From assembly GCA_023213395.1 (NCBI GenBank), contig CM041465.1:2356001-2420000 (forward strand): a stretch of 64,000 bases of DNA, written 5' to 3'. Source of the stretch: Cycas panzhihuaensis. Lineage: Eukaryota; Cycadophyta. The notes below the pieces were generated by a model, which searched no databases, was not told the origin of the DNA, and saw only the letters and a program-made list of their open reading frames with translations. The position numbers and the translations under genes were made by a program. Below are positions 1-11,110 of the stretch, piece by piece. Position 1 is the stretch's first letter. Each line of letters begins with the position of its first letter.

Positions 1-69
1 TTTAAATATGAATCTTGTATCATTGCCAAATCTCATCAATAATCCTTTCCTAAAAGTCAGTAGAAATCG

Positions 70-780
70 AGCCATCTATTACAATTGGTACACTTTGATA
101 TGTATGGACCAATGCCCATTCCTTTACTAAAAAGGAAGTTGTATTATATCTCTTTCATTGATGATTTTACTATAAAATTATGGGTAGATTTTCTACATAA
201 GAAAGATGAAGCCTTCTATGTATTCAAAGAATTTAAAACCCATACTAAAAAAGAGTCAGGTTATCAACTCAAATGTCTTCAAACTAATAATGATGGCAAA
301 TATACCTCACATGAGTTTAAAAGCTATCTTCAAGCAATGGCATCAAATATCAAACAATAGTAGCAGGTACCCCATAGTAAAATGGAGTTGTCAAGTGCAT
401 GAATGGGACAATCATAAACATGGCTCATGCTATGTTGGTATACAAAAATGTACCTACCTACCTTTAGAATGAATCCATCTAGACAATTGTTTATTGTATC
501 AATCTTGTTAGCCCATCAAAGGAAGGAAAATCACCTAATGAAAAGTGATCAAGACAAGCTCCCATTATTCACTACCTCAAAATTTTTACCTCTATATGTT
601 ATACCCACATTCTAGATGCAGATCAAAATACACTCCAGCCAAGGGCACTTAAAGGCATCTTTGTTAGATACCCTATGGATAAGAAAGGGTATAAGGTCTT
701 TATACCTTCAAAATAAAAAATCATTATTACTAGAGATGTCATTTTTATAGAGACAAAGGATCAGTTGCTTAGACTAGACT
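70..780 (+). pseudogene. Copia-A integrase core, decayed
   Basis: This is the catalytic core of a retroviral-type integrase (DDE strand transferase). The first open stretch (85-360) reads HFDMYGPM..., FIDDFT and TNNDGKY, which match the first and second catalytic aspartate regions of Copia integrases. A stop follows at 358-360, and the homology continues through other frames to about 780, where the 'ITRDVIF'-like end of the integrase C-terminal part is recognisable. The same region in Copia-F (22970-23960) reads through much more cleanly and served as a guide. Not functional. Confidence 0.85.
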
Positions 781-1379
781 CTAAAATACTCTCACGTCAT
801 TATAATAATGTTATTAAGTATGATGTTTAGATTCCAAAATTTTGGGAGGGAGGATATACATAAATTACTCCAAATATTGGAATCTAATAATAGAGCCTCA
901 GAGGATATAAGTTGTGACTATGAACTAATGAATATACATCCAACATTATCCTTTGAAGATAACAAAGTTGATAAAGGAAAAGTCATTATAAAAGAATCAT
1001 CCTCTCTACCTTCTGTCGACAAAGGCAAAATAGTGGTAGAAGGACCATCTTCTTTAAACACATCAACATCCTCCTCACAAAATAATCATTTTAATGAATA
1101 AGATAAGAACCAAGAAGTTGAGGAAATAAGGACCTTATTCCCAACTTGAGGATCTCGTGAAGCCTACCAACTCAATAAGGACATACGACCAGATGAGGTG
1201 GGTAAAGCTACCACTCGAAGTGCCCATAGAGTAAGGATGTAGGAATCGTTATATACTGAGCTTGAACTAACAGAACCTTACCCTTAATGAAGAGCCCCTC
1301 TCGTATTAGGAAGCTATAAAACATATAGTCTAGAGAAATATAATGAACTAAGAATACCAATCTCTCATAAAAAATGGTA

Positions 1380-2290
1380 CATTGGAGCTCATTGATCTAC
1401 CACTTGGAAAAAAGGTAGTTTAAAATAAATGGATATTCAAAAATAAATATAGATCAGATGACACCCTAGAAAAATACAAGGCAAGGTTGGTAGCTAAAGG
1501 ATTCACATAAAGGGAAGGCATCAACTACACTGAAATCTTTGCACCTACAACTAAGTGGTCTACAATTAGAACACTTGTGGCCTTGGCTATTCAACAAGGT
1601 TAGAAAATCCACTAGCTCAATATTAAGATCATGTTTCTCAATGGAGATCTTGAAGAAGAAATTTGTATGGCTCAACCAGAAGGATATGAGATCAGAGGTC
1701 AACATCATAAGGTTTACATACTCAAAAAGTCCTTGTATGACCTTAAACAATCCCCTCGTGCTTGGTTTGTTAAGTTGTTTGAAAGAATGATGCAACTTGG
1801 ATATAAGGTTTATGATTACTAAGATATTGATGTAACATTATTCATCAAGTACTAAAGGGATCAAGTCACTTATCTCATAATCTTTGTGGATGACAAACTA
1901 GTAATGGGTAACAATGAACAGGCAATAAGCCAGTAGAAAAAGGACCTTGGAAAAATGTTTGAATTATCTAACCTCAGTTTGAAGAAATATTACTTGGGAA
2001 TTGAAGTAACATAAAAGAATAAAAAAATTTTCCTCTCCCAAGAAAAATATATCAATGATCTTCTAACTAACTTTCAGTTAGAAGATGCTTGACCAATGGC
2101 TTTACCTATGGACCCTAATAACAAACTCTCAGTTGATGGTGGTACTAGGGAGATAGATGCAACACTCTATAGGAAACTTATAGGTAGTCTCATCTACACT
2201 ACCAATACAAAGCTATATATTACACACCCTGTCAGCATTCTTGCATGATTCATGGCAAATCCTAAGTAGAATCATTGGTAAGCTATAGTT
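1380..2290 (+). pseudogene. Copia-A reverse transcriptase, decayed
   Basis: RNA-dependent DNA polymerase domain of the Copia polyprotein. Recognisable pieces in order are KARLVAKGF near 1480, MAQPEGYEI near 1670, LKKSLYDLKQSPRAWF near 1720-1770, and the catalytic box as FVDDK (about 1885-1900) in place of the usual VDDM. These pieces fall in more than one frame and are separated by stops, so at least one frameshift is present. Copia-F carries the same domain with only a few differences. Confidence 0.88.
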
Positions 2291-2775
2291 TAAGTGTTAA
2301 AATACCTAAAGACAACCAATAAATTTGGTCTATTGTATGAAACTAATAATTTAAGATTTCTACATACACAGATTCAGACTTTACAGGAGATAAAGATATA
2401 GGAAGATCTATGTCTAGGTATGTAATGTTTCTTAGAACAACACCAATATCATGGAGATCCACACAAAAGAAGATAGTTGCTGATTCAACTGCCAAAGCTA
2501 AATACATTACTTCTTCTGAGACCAACAAGGAGGTGATATAACTTAGAAAATTATTAAAAACATTAAATATCAGTGGCCTTCATGTGGATAATTAATTAGT
2601 AATCCACATGGCAAAAAATCTTGTATTTCACGATCATACTAAATACATAAATATAAAAGTCCATAGGATTAGAGAACTTGTTTATGATGGAATAATTCAA
2701 CTGGAATACTATCCCATAACAAATCAAGTGGCCAATATCTTCACTAAACTATTGCAAAAGGTGAAGTTTGAATAG
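2291..2775 (+). pseudogene. Copia-A RNase H, decayed
   Basis: C-terminal RNase H of the polyprotein, which would degrade the RNA strand of the reverse-transcription hybrid. The DNA matches the minus-strand copy in Copia-F (20930-21459) almost word for word, including the segment that encodes the conserved TKH...VHRIREL region. Frames are broken repeatedly. The reading ends near 2775 (equivalent to the KRMKFK end in Copia-F). Confidence 0.8.
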
Positions 2776-3250
2776 TTCTAAAGGTAGCTCAGCCTTGGGG
2801 CCTCCATCTTCGACTGATCAAAGAAGATGGCAATAGGATCATCATACTCTATTCTTTTTGTGAAAACCCCTTATGGGCATGGAAGAATAAGAGTAAATCT
2901 CTGATCTATCCTATTTGTGAAAACCCCATGTGGGGACAGAAGGATAAAGGTTCTACTAGTTTTAGAAAATTGGAACTTATAAAAACCTAAAAGGGTATAA
3001 GGGATGACCAAACGGTATATGGAGACTTAACAGATTAAGGTACATATTTAAGCAGCTTGGCTATTAGGCTACATCAAAGAGTCACCTTAGCTATTTTGAT
3101 TTATAAAGGGGCTATAGATCTTAGAAATTTTGTGGGTTTTTATTCCCCATAAGGGTTTTCCCACAAAAGTGTCATTTAAAATTTTAATATAATAATGGGG
3201 CTCAAATAAAGACCTCATAGAATAGATTTTCTCAAAATGACCTTCCACCA
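2776..3250 (+). other. Copia-A non-coding tail between RNase H and polypurine tract
   Basis: About 475 bases without coding signal. The phrase tttgtgaaaacccc occurs twice (about 2857 and 2918), each followed by an ATG-GGG-type run, and the same tail with the same duplicated phrase is present on the minus strand in Copia-F (20468-20929). Its conservation between two copies shows that it belongs to the element. A structural RNA role such as dimerisation or packaging is only a guess. Confidence 0.7.
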
Positions 3251-3263
3251 TTAAGGGGGGGAT
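3251..3263 (+). promoter_or_regulatory. Copia-A polypurine tract
   Basis: ttaagggggggat lies immediately before the TG that starts the 3' LTR. This is the expected place for the RNase H-resistant primer of plus-strand DNA. Copia-F has the same tract in reverse complement at 20455-20467. Confidence 0.85.
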
Positions 3264-3575
3264 TGAAAGAGGTTAATGTATCAAGGTCATTTGTGTAGAT
3301 TAATAAAGTGGCCTTAGGATATATAATATTAGCATTGGTCTTTTAGTGAAATACACTTATGTGCAATTAGATGTAATTTTAGGTTCATGTCATTAGGCAG
3401 GAAAATCCTAACCCTAATGCTTACTCTCAATAATAAAAGGTGAAATCCCAAGGAGGGAGTTATTATTCATTTTCACCTCTAATCTTTCTCTCATATCTTG
3501 TTTCATCTCTTTTTCATTCTCCATTGTCATTGTATGCACGTGAGTGATTTATTCTCTAGATCCATTCTTCCTTCA
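3264..3575 (+). repeat. Copia-A 3' LTR
   Basis: 312-bp LTR beginning TGAAAGAGGTTAATG and ending TTCA. The start is set by the polypurine tract, and the end by alignment with the Copia-F LTR, which begins TGAAAAGGGTTAATG and shares the later CTCTCAATA-ATAAAAG region. The partner 5' LTR is outside the window. Confidence 0.8.
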
Positions 3576-4801
3576 TATTTCTATAATTTAATTAAAAGGT
3601 CCTTTTGATAGATTTGATTATAGATAACAAATTAGGTAGTAACTTAAGAACATAAAAAATATTATTAATAGAATAATATTTTAGGGTTATATCACTTGTT
3701 CCTTTAACTTTCAACTAGGAACCACTTTTGAAAGAGATTTCTTCTTTAAAATTAGAACTAGGTTTATAAGTTGATAAGTATTTTTGGTATCCCATCATAT
3801 GGTGGGATGCACTAGAATCTAAACTCTAGGAAGGTGGTTAGTTAGTAGAAGAAAGAAAGGCAAAAATAGTAGCAGTTAAATAATTGTGGCATCGTGATTA
3901 GATCCCTTTCGAAGTTTTCCATACTTTAGATACTATTATATTCCTATAAACATTTATTATATGCCCATTTTTATGATAATAGGTATAATTTATGTTTTGA
4001 TTAAATTATTCCTTGTTTTGAATGTTTGGTTAGGTGAATTTTGATTATGAAATAGAGTCTCTATGAGGTTTTTGAGATTTAGTATAATTATTATGATTAT
4101 TTTGGTTTATAAGTTTGTTTTGTGGCTTTGTTTTAGAAAAAAGAGCCTAAGAAGGATTTTGAATTTTTTCTATTTGAATTAACATAGTCTAGTATTCAAC
4201 AAGCTATTTTGTTAGTTGATTAAATGAAATGAGGAGGTGCCCAAAATACTATCTAACAATTTTATATTGACTAAAAGTTTTTGAAAGTTTGTTAATGGCA
4301 AGACAGATAAGAGTGTCATCATCTTTTGCATGTGTTGTGGTTATGATTTATCACCCTCTTTAACTATAAATTTAATGTATTTTCCTAGATCTATATTTAC
4401 AAGTTGAAGTTTAGATAAGAATTCTTCAACTCTAAAAAAATCTTTATATTTTAAATTATACATCTTTTGTTCAAGGATGATGCCTTGAGTTGCATCTAAC
4501 TTATTGTATATTTCTTTAGTTTGGCTTAGACAGTGATAAGTTCATCTATATTATTAAATTGCCTATGTATATCTAGTAAGAGAGAGATTAAGATTGTGCC
4601 TAGGGCTTTATTGCAATTCATCAGATAGACCATATATGCATTTGATTTAGTATCGATAGGTTTTGTAAACTCTCTAGTTACCTACTACTAAAGTTTTTGT
4701 TATTTAAGTTGGTTAGATACTTTGACTTTCTAGTCAACATAATTTGTGTCATTTAAAATTAGAATTTGAAGGGAAGAGGTTGTCCAAGGTATAATAGCCA
4801 T
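3576..4801 (-). pseudogene. Copia-B gag and start of protease, decayed
   Basis: Reading leftward from an ATG at 4801 the sequence opens MAIIPWTTSS... and reaches NDTNYVD, the same position as SSNYVDW in Copia-J gag (58002). DNA similarity to Copia-J gag runs through about 4090-4800. The segment near 3800 is the counterpart of the Copia-J protease active-site region: catccatcatatg-type wording encodes the SHHM after the catalytic D-S-G. The similarity continues to 3576, where Copia-A starts. Several stops and frameshifts are present. Confidence 0.75.
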
Positions 4802-6564
4802 TTTAGGAAAGAAATCCTATATAAGGATATCCTCTTTGATGATGGTAAAAATAAAAGAAAATATAAGGTAAATATAAAAAATAAACATCCAAATTGAAAT
4901 AATAAAGCCATAAATATAATTTATAAGTGTAATCACAACAGTTCTGTTTTCAAATAAAAATAAAATGATATTAATTTAATGAAAATAAAGATGAATAAAT
5001 ATTTTGCAAATAAAATGTATAATTTATAAATAAATAAGGAGGTTAACCCTTTTAAACCTTATTAATTAATTATAATTATTAAAATATATATTTATAAGCA
5101 TATATATTAAGGATTAAATCAAATTTTAAATAAAATTATATAAATTATAATTTTATTTGTAATAAATAATATTAAAAATAATGATTAAATTAATTATAGA
5201 TAATGTAAATGAATTTATTAAAAAATAAGAGATAAAATGATGTTATTAATTTATAAATTTAATAAATACCCAATATCATATTATATTAAATTAAAAGCAT
5301 TAAGAAATTATAAAGAAATTTGATAATTTAGATTATGTACCTATACTTACCTAGTTGCAATTGAATTTATAAACTTTGATCAATGTATTACCCATTAAAA
5401 CATTAATTACAATACTCAAGTGAGTAATCAAATCAAAGGCATCTAAGTTAGGAATCTAAAGCAACTTCCAGTTTTAGATTCTAACTCCAAACAATGAAGT
5501 TATGATAGAAAATACACTAGTAACCCTTTTCAAAATTGGGGGAGGTAGGGGGGCTAAATAATAAGGGGTTAAGCTCAATTTACATTAAGATTTAGGTCAT
5601 ATTGGGGGGGAAATAAGACCAAAGGCTAGAGGGAAAAGGGGATATAGGCCCAAAAATATAATTAATCAAATTTCAATCATTTTGTAAATGCAAAAAGATT
5701 GTATCAAAATTTATAAAATTTTTATATCTATAAACATGGAAAAACAAAAGTATAACATAAATGTATCCCTAATAGTTAAGGTTTCATTGAATACTTTTCT
5801 TTACATGATGATTTTTCTATGCAAAGTCATTTTTTATCAAGGAAATTTCTTATTGTCTTAGATTTTTGGTGTCTACATGATATATTTTATGGTATAACTG
5901 TGTTGAATGATCTATGTGCCATCTTTCATCTTCAATTTCATTGATTTATAGAGATGACATAAATAATTTCTATGTCTTTGGTATTATATCAACACATTGC
6001 CTACATTTAGATATGTTTAGTATAGTTTGATTGTTATGAAGAGCCAAGATTTGTGTGATGGTGAGTTTTTTATTTAATTGTATAGTGGCATCATGCTCTT
6101 GGTCAAATCTAGCCTACGCCATTTATTTAGAGATATTTTTATTTCTATTATATGTAGCTTTAGTCTGAAAGATTCTTCACTACTAACTATATCTTTATTT
6201 ACATGAGGAGAAGTATGACCTATAGTCTTCAACTACAATGGTTACATGTAAGACTTCAACTTTCCTCTTTAATGGCATTGGTTCTTGGTGTTCTATTGTG
6301 TGTGTCTACATTCTTTGCTAGTGTATTTTTCTTTAAGAAAAGATTTGTATGTAGAGTGGTAGAGACAATTCTTTATGTCTATGATTGGAAAGGCAACTTC
6401 ATCCTTTAATGATCAATATGTAAATCATCTACATCTGGACTGATGTATCTTAATGGTTGTATACTTCTTAATCTCTTCAACTAGAGGGTAATCAATCAAC
6501 TGCAACCCTAACTTGGCAACACTCTCATGCAAGTTAAATCTATATATTTTCTTTTAATATTCCC
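4802..6564 (-). other. Copia-B 5' leader, AT-rich
   Basis: About 1.76 kb between primer site and gag start, strongly AT-rich, with G-runs (ggggg tracts near 5540 and 5605) like those in the leader of Copia-J. A 68-codon plus-strand open stretch at 6203-6409 has no recognisable motif and is probably chance. No gene is recognised. Confidence 0.6.
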
Positions 6565-6576
6565 ACTATGATACCA
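6565..6576 (-). promoter_or_regulatory. Primer binding site next to the Copia-B LTR
   Basis: On the minus strand the bases after the LTR read TGGTATCATAGT, matching TGGTATCAGAGC (complement of the 3' end of initiator-Met tRNA) at 10 of 12 positions. It marks the LTR as a 5' LTR for the gag at 4801. Confidence 0.75.
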
Positions 6577-7129
6577 TATTGGAGGGAGAAAAAATTTGGA
6601 TTAAATTAAATGATAAACATCCATATAAATCATACACACAATTTTACATAAGATTGGTAGGTGGGGAACCCTTCTAGGGAAGAAAAACCACCTTTAAAAA
6701 TATGTAATATTATATTAATATAAACATGAAAATGTATGATATGAGATTGAGGATTCCATCCTCTCTTTCTTCACATATTCATCTAACCCAACCACTTGAC
6801 ATAAAAAGATTCTCAAATAATTTAATTGAGAAAGATAACCCAAAGTTCGTTGAATAGACAATGGTCTATTTACTAAACTTTTAATACAATTATTAATAAA
6901 CACATAATATAAGATTTATAAGATAATATTACAACTTTATAAAATATTATTTCTAATAGACTAATACCAAGGTCATCGACTCTATAAAAGAATATAGAAA
7001 GGACTATGAGGGTGCTGGCATATACCTTAAGGTCAACCACTAATAATGTATTGCCTCCACTAAAATAAATCAAATATATAGCCATAAAATAGATTTGGGT
7101 ATCACCCTAAGATGGGTATTATCCTAACA
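6577..7129 (-). repeat. Copia-B LTR (553 bp) flanked by both PPT and PBS
   Basis: The right end (minus-strand start) is TGTTAGGATAA, directly after a purine-rich tract (minus-strand agaggagaaa, about 7130-7139). The left end reads TATTGGAGGG on the plus strand, with TG decayed to TA, next to the primer site. Internal wording such as gattggtaggtgg...cttctagggaagaaaaaccacc matches the Copia-J LTRs and confirms the family. It serves as 3' LTR for the pol sequence on its right and as 5' LTR for the gag sequence on its left. Confidence 0.75.
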
Positions 7130-7667
7130 TTTCTCCTCTATAATGTCCATTTGGAGAGACTTTAAGTTTGTATTTTCATTTATTGAACTTTTAATTACAT
7201 AATGCCTTTATGAATATATTCACCATCTATGCCAATATGCTACAATAGACCGACCCTAATTCTCTTTATTGTATTAACTCTTTAATAAAATAATATTATG
7301 TTTTAATTTTCTTCGTCCTACCAAGAAACATTAGATCCCTAGTCATATGAATGGTACTTTAATTATCATAGAATAATTATGCAGGACCAACTTGTTCTTC
7401 CTGTAAGTCTTGAAGTAACCTTCTGAGCCAAACTATATCACAAGCTTTGACTATAACTAGCTTTTACTCTACTTCTACAATATAAATAGATATTATTAAT
7501 TGATTCCTTAAATGCCATGAAGATACTATTATACCCTAAATAAAAATATATCCTAAAGTAGATTTCTTATTATCTATGCATCCTACCCAATTTGAGTTGG
7601 TCTAGCTAATCAACTTGTGATCATTTGATGACTTGCAATGAAGGCCATATCCTTTAATATCACTAAG
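7130..7667 (-). pseudogene. Copia-B RNase H end and polypurine tract
   Basis: The minus strand translates to a recognisable Copia RNase H: VWLRRLLQDLQEEQVGP, then a decayed CDNQST box, TRDLMF.GRTKKI, FIKELI, and a C-terminal KVSPNGHYRGE leading straight into the polypurine tract and LTR. In-frame stops are numerous. Homology breaks exactly where the Gypsy-C LTR begins and resumes after 37305. Confidence 0.85.
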
Positions 7668-8666
7668 TATATGTGGGCAAAACTACACACATAGTTTTAG
7701 AAAAGAATTTAGAAATTTTATAAGTTTATAAATATATGAGGTTGGGATATAAGCAGATCATAGTTAGGTTATGAGTAAATTATAATCGAGGAAGTAACTA
7801 TGAGCAGATAGTAGCAAGATTGCGATAGTGAGCAGATCATGACTCAACTTTATGAGTACGAGTGAATCATACCCAAGGTCATGATTATGAACTGATTATA
7901 GTTAATCACGAGTAAATCGTAGTTTGGATTATAGATCATGGTATGGGTCATGATTATGAGTATATTGTAATTTAGGCCATGGTTGTAAGCTAATCATAGT
8001 TTAGGTTGTGGTTATAAGTAGATCACAATTTAGGTCATGGTTACAAGTAGATTGTAGTTTGGGTCATGGTTGCAAGCTAATCACAGTGTGGCTTGTGGTT
8101 GTAAGTAGATTGTCATTCAAGTTATGGTTGTGAGCTAATCGTGGTCCATGCCATGGTTATAAGTAAATTGCAATCATGACTGTAAGTATGAGATGATCAT
8201 AGTTAGGGTCATAAGTACGAGTAGATCATAGTCAAGATTGCAAGTTAATCACAGTCTGAATATAATCACAAGTAGATTATAACTAAAGACTATAATCTAA
8301 GAGTAATCTAGATGTAATTTTGAACATAAAATTGATGTGATGAGTCAATCATTATTAGTTATTTTTAGTTGTAACCAATGGTGGTTGAAATCATTGGATT
8401 ATTATCAAATAAATAAGGATAGGATAATATGTGTATATACATGGAAGGAGAGGTTTTTTAACATTATTTTTGTTAAAGTCTCATTATTGTAAGCATGATT
8501 AGCTAGTTGTCTTTCTATGTACCACCAAGTCTGCATTTGGTTATGACAGGACCATATGCAGTTCCTTATCTTAATGATATTATGTTTTACATCATGATGA
8601 ATTTTCTTTATGATGACCTTATTTATTTAGTGGATGACTTGTACATGAATAGGTGTATAATGCACA
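7668..8666 (+). repeat. Gypsy-C 5' LTR
   Basis: About 1.0 kb, starting TATATGTGGGC (terminal TG lost) and ending TGCACA. The start and end are fixed by where similarity to the 36279-37305 copy begins and stops. The middle is a degenerate 29-bp minisatellite. The last 350 bases, which include the gtctcattattgtaagca-type segment near 8480, are non-repetitive and well conserved between the LTRs. Confidence 0.85.
7745..8295 (+). repeat. 29-bp minisatellite inside the gypsy LTR
   Basis: A unit close to tagatcacaatttaggtcat followed by ggttacaag repeats head to tail. The terminal AAG or GAG triplets fall at 7989, 8018, 8047, 8076, 8105 and 8134, an exact 29-bp step. Less regular copies extend to both sides, about 18-19 units in all. 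The 3' LTR has the same array at about 36355-36930. Confidence 0.85.
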
Positions 8667-9199
8667 TTAGTTTTGTTACCTAATAAAATTTAGGTAACTA
8701 AAAATACCATAATGGGAAGAGCTGAGTAAATAAATAGGACCTCTTTCATGCCATTGAGGGTAGAAAAATAATTACAAAGTAAACGTAAAGAGCATTAGGA
8801 TAATAACAGAGTCCATATAGGAGTAATAAAGCTGAGATTCATGATCATACCAAGAAAGGAAGTAAAGAGGTGACCATTTGCTAACTCGATTAGAAGGAGG
8901 AAATCAAGTGTAGGAGGCAAAAGGTAAATAAAGGTAAAAATAATTGGAGAGTCTATTAAAGAGAAGACAATCCAAGTTGAGGATAACTAAGGATATGCTT
9001 TGAAAGAGGATCCTATTGAAATAAGAATCTAAGAGAGAAAAGTGATAAAGAACTTATCGAAGATTTACCATTACAAGAAGGTAAAAATAGTTTAATTGAA
9101 TTTGAATTATATAATACAATAGAAAAGAAGTAGAATCATCATTGGTTGGAAGTCAGAACCCCTTTGAGTCACATTTTGAATTCTTTATTTAAGTCAACA
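8667..9199 (+). other. Gypsy-C leader
   Basis: Non-coding stretch between 5' LTR and gag, purine-rich toward its end. Directly after the LTR the sequence reads ttagttttgttaccta, in which I cannot recognise a tRNA primer site with confidence. Confidence 0.5.
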
Positions 9200-10235
9200 A
9201 TGGTGAGCCCAGGAGGGAGTGGAGGAGGCGAAAGCCCATCACCAGCTGAAAATTAGGGAGGTGGAGGCCCATCGTCAAATTAGTTGTTATTTACCAATGC
9301 AAGAGGAAGTGGTAATCAACCATTAAGTGGAATGGGTTAAGGGAGTAGAGTAGGACTAGTCAGACCTTGTATCATAGATCCAAAGGAGATAAAAGTTTGA
9401 TTTCTTTCTATCTTGTGGGGAGTAGTAATTGCATGGTTCTAATATGTTGTAGCATATAATTTATCATGGGAGAGATTGTAAGATCAATTTTTGGATCTAT
9501 TCTAAATATTGAGAGATCCCACAACCATCTTTCAAGCCTTAGAGGAAATAAAGAAATATTTTGGAGAGTTTATAAATGATTTTAATAGTCAAATGAGGAT
9601 AATAATAAATAAAATACAACCAATAATTGCAATCAACCTAATGTTGGTGATGAAATATTTTATTCAAGGATTAATCCCATAATTAAGGGATAAAATTATG
9701 TTGTACCCAATGAATAACTATGAACAAGTATGTGAGTTAGCCTTGAAGTTTAAGAATCAAATGAAGATTGTGTACTCTTAATGGGCAATTCAACAGATGG
9801 GACAAATAGGTCCAACTTTTCCTCAACCATCATTAGTGGTGTAGACATGAGGAACATACAATCAAACACCCTAGATGGGAACATATTCAAAGATTAAAGC
9901 ATAAAAAAAGAAGGTATAAGAATTAAAAAAAAATAACCATCAGTATTAATACCTACTAACATGCATCATAATCAAGAAATAAAAAAAATACATTTATATT
10001 TAGCCAGGTTATGTCTAGAAAAGTCATAAGATAATACATGGTGCCACCCACCTTGTAATCAACAAGGTCATTTAAGGAATGAACATAATAAAGCAAAAAG
10101 ATGATGTGAATATTGTAGAAAAACTAACCACAATATGTGGGAATGGTTTTCTCAACCTAAAAATAATGTCCATAATATATTCTTGCAAAATCCAGAGAGA
10201 TAATGAAGATAACATAAAGGAAAGATGAAGTTAGT
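9200..10235 (+). pseudogene. Gypsy-C gag with two decayed zinc knuckles
   Basis: The reading starts at ATG 9200 with a Gly/Ser-rich N-terminus, followed by the capsid-like stretch IFQALEEIKKYFGEFINDFN...KIQPI and YFIQGLIP. This is the usual gypsy gag layout for the nucleocapsid precursor. Near 10042-10150 are two cysteine clusters (C-HPP-C-NQQG-H, then C-EY-C-RKTN-H) corresponding to CCHC zinc knuckles. The last metal ligand is lost in both and a stop lies between them. Many in-frame stops. RNA-packaging gag protein by family knowledge, not functional here. Confidence 0.8.
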
Positions 10236-10741
10236 CTGTTATTTTTTATACCAAAGATGGGATAATTTAAATCAAACTACCCTTTAGAGAAAAAAGGTGG
10301 TGAATTCATCTATGAAGAATGTAGATCAATAGACCATGAGTGAACAAATTACCCAAAAAATAAATCACAAAATGCCAATTTGGTCACGATCATTCTAGAT
10401 AAGGAGATGCCTCTCTAGTTGTAAACATGAAGTAGGAAAGTAACTTCAATGCCTATTCAAGACACTTTTCCATATCTGGTAGTAGAAAAACAAAGACTCT
10501 AGGAAGTTATCTAAATTCTACAAGATGCAATGGGTGAAGCTCGGCAATAAGAATCTTAGTATGAGGGATGATTTAAGGGACAAATATATAAGCAACAAAT
10601 AACCCCTAAAAAATTTCAGTCAAAAGAAGGTATGAATCCATGGAAAAGGCTTCAAATAGTTAAGGATTTATTAATCGAATTAGGAGTCACAATCCCCATT
10701 TCTACTATATTTAAATGGTGGGAGGATAACTATTTCAATAA
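10236..10741 (+). other. Gypsy-C gag-protease linker
   Basis: About 500 bases of broken reading frame between the zinc knuckles and the protease-like stretch. Weakly protein-like segments occur, such as WKRLQIVKDLLIELGVTIPI near 10640-10700, but no domain is recognised. Confidence 0.45.
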
Positions 10742-11110
10742 TTGGTCTTAGAGATTGAAAAGCCTATGATGAGACCTATCAAAGAGAAAGGGGTAGACCT
10801 AAGGGTACCAATGGTTATTTTTGGGATAATGTTATGCAAAACAATTATGGATAGGGAATTAGGAGTTAATATGCTCCTTGAATCTTCTTGGATAGAGTTG
10901 GGAAGGCCAAAAATAATTGCCCTAGATTATTCAATAAGATTGGCCAACCAATTCCAGGTTAGACCAATGGGAACTTTGATGAATGTACCAACCATAGTTG
11001 TAAGAATCATTGTCTTGTTAGATTCTGCAGTGGTACAAATGTACAATGAAAAAAGAACTTATCTAGCATTGTTGGATAGACCATGGCTATTAACTATAAA
11101 TATTATTTAA
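10742..11110 (+). pseudogene. Gypsy-C protease-like region
   Basis: This is the longest open stretch of the element (122 codons). It lies where gypsy elements carry their aspartic protease. It ends with YLALLDRPWLLTIN, resembling the conserved LLGRPWL segment near the C-terminus of plant gypsy proteases. The expected catalytic D-[ST]-G is not evident; LLDSAVVQ (about residue 95) is in the right kind of context but is not the active site. Assignment rests on position and the RPWL motif. Confidence 0.6.

Larger units (their letters stand above)
1..3575 (+). mobile_element. Copia-A, 3' part of a Ty1/copia retrotransposon
   Basis: The window opens inside the integrase of a plus-strand Ty1/copia element and runs through reverse transcriptase, RNase H, a non-coding tail, a polypurine tract and the 3' LTR. 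The domain order integrase then reverse transcriptase defines Copia rather than Gypsy. Wording of the polyprotein and of the tail matches Copia-F (20157-27748, minus strand), so the two belong to one family. Many stops and frameshifts make it non-functional. Its right edge abuts Copia-B gag/protease sequence on the opposite strand, so it was probably inserted into Copia-B; the left half lies outside the window, so the target duplication cannot be tested. Confidence 0.9.
3576..7667 (-). mobile_element. Copia-B, left part (old Ty1/copia element or tandem pair)
   Basis: Minus-strand Copia sequence of the same family as Copia-J. From right to left it contains the RNase H end (7667-7130), a polypurine tract, an LTR (7129-6577), a primer binding site, a long leader (6564-4802) and a gag/protease start (4801-3576). 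The pol part resumes on the far side of Gypsy-C at 37306. An LTR with a polypurine tract on one side and a primer site on the other implies two element copies sharing one LTR, or integration of a one-LTR circle. Copia-A interrupts it on the left. It is the oldest identifiable layer of the left half. Confidence 0.8.

Noticed and set aside
6203-6409. 68-codon hydrophobic plus-strand open stretch
   Set aside because: Lies in the decayed Copia-B leader, no homology seen, and composition alone explains it.
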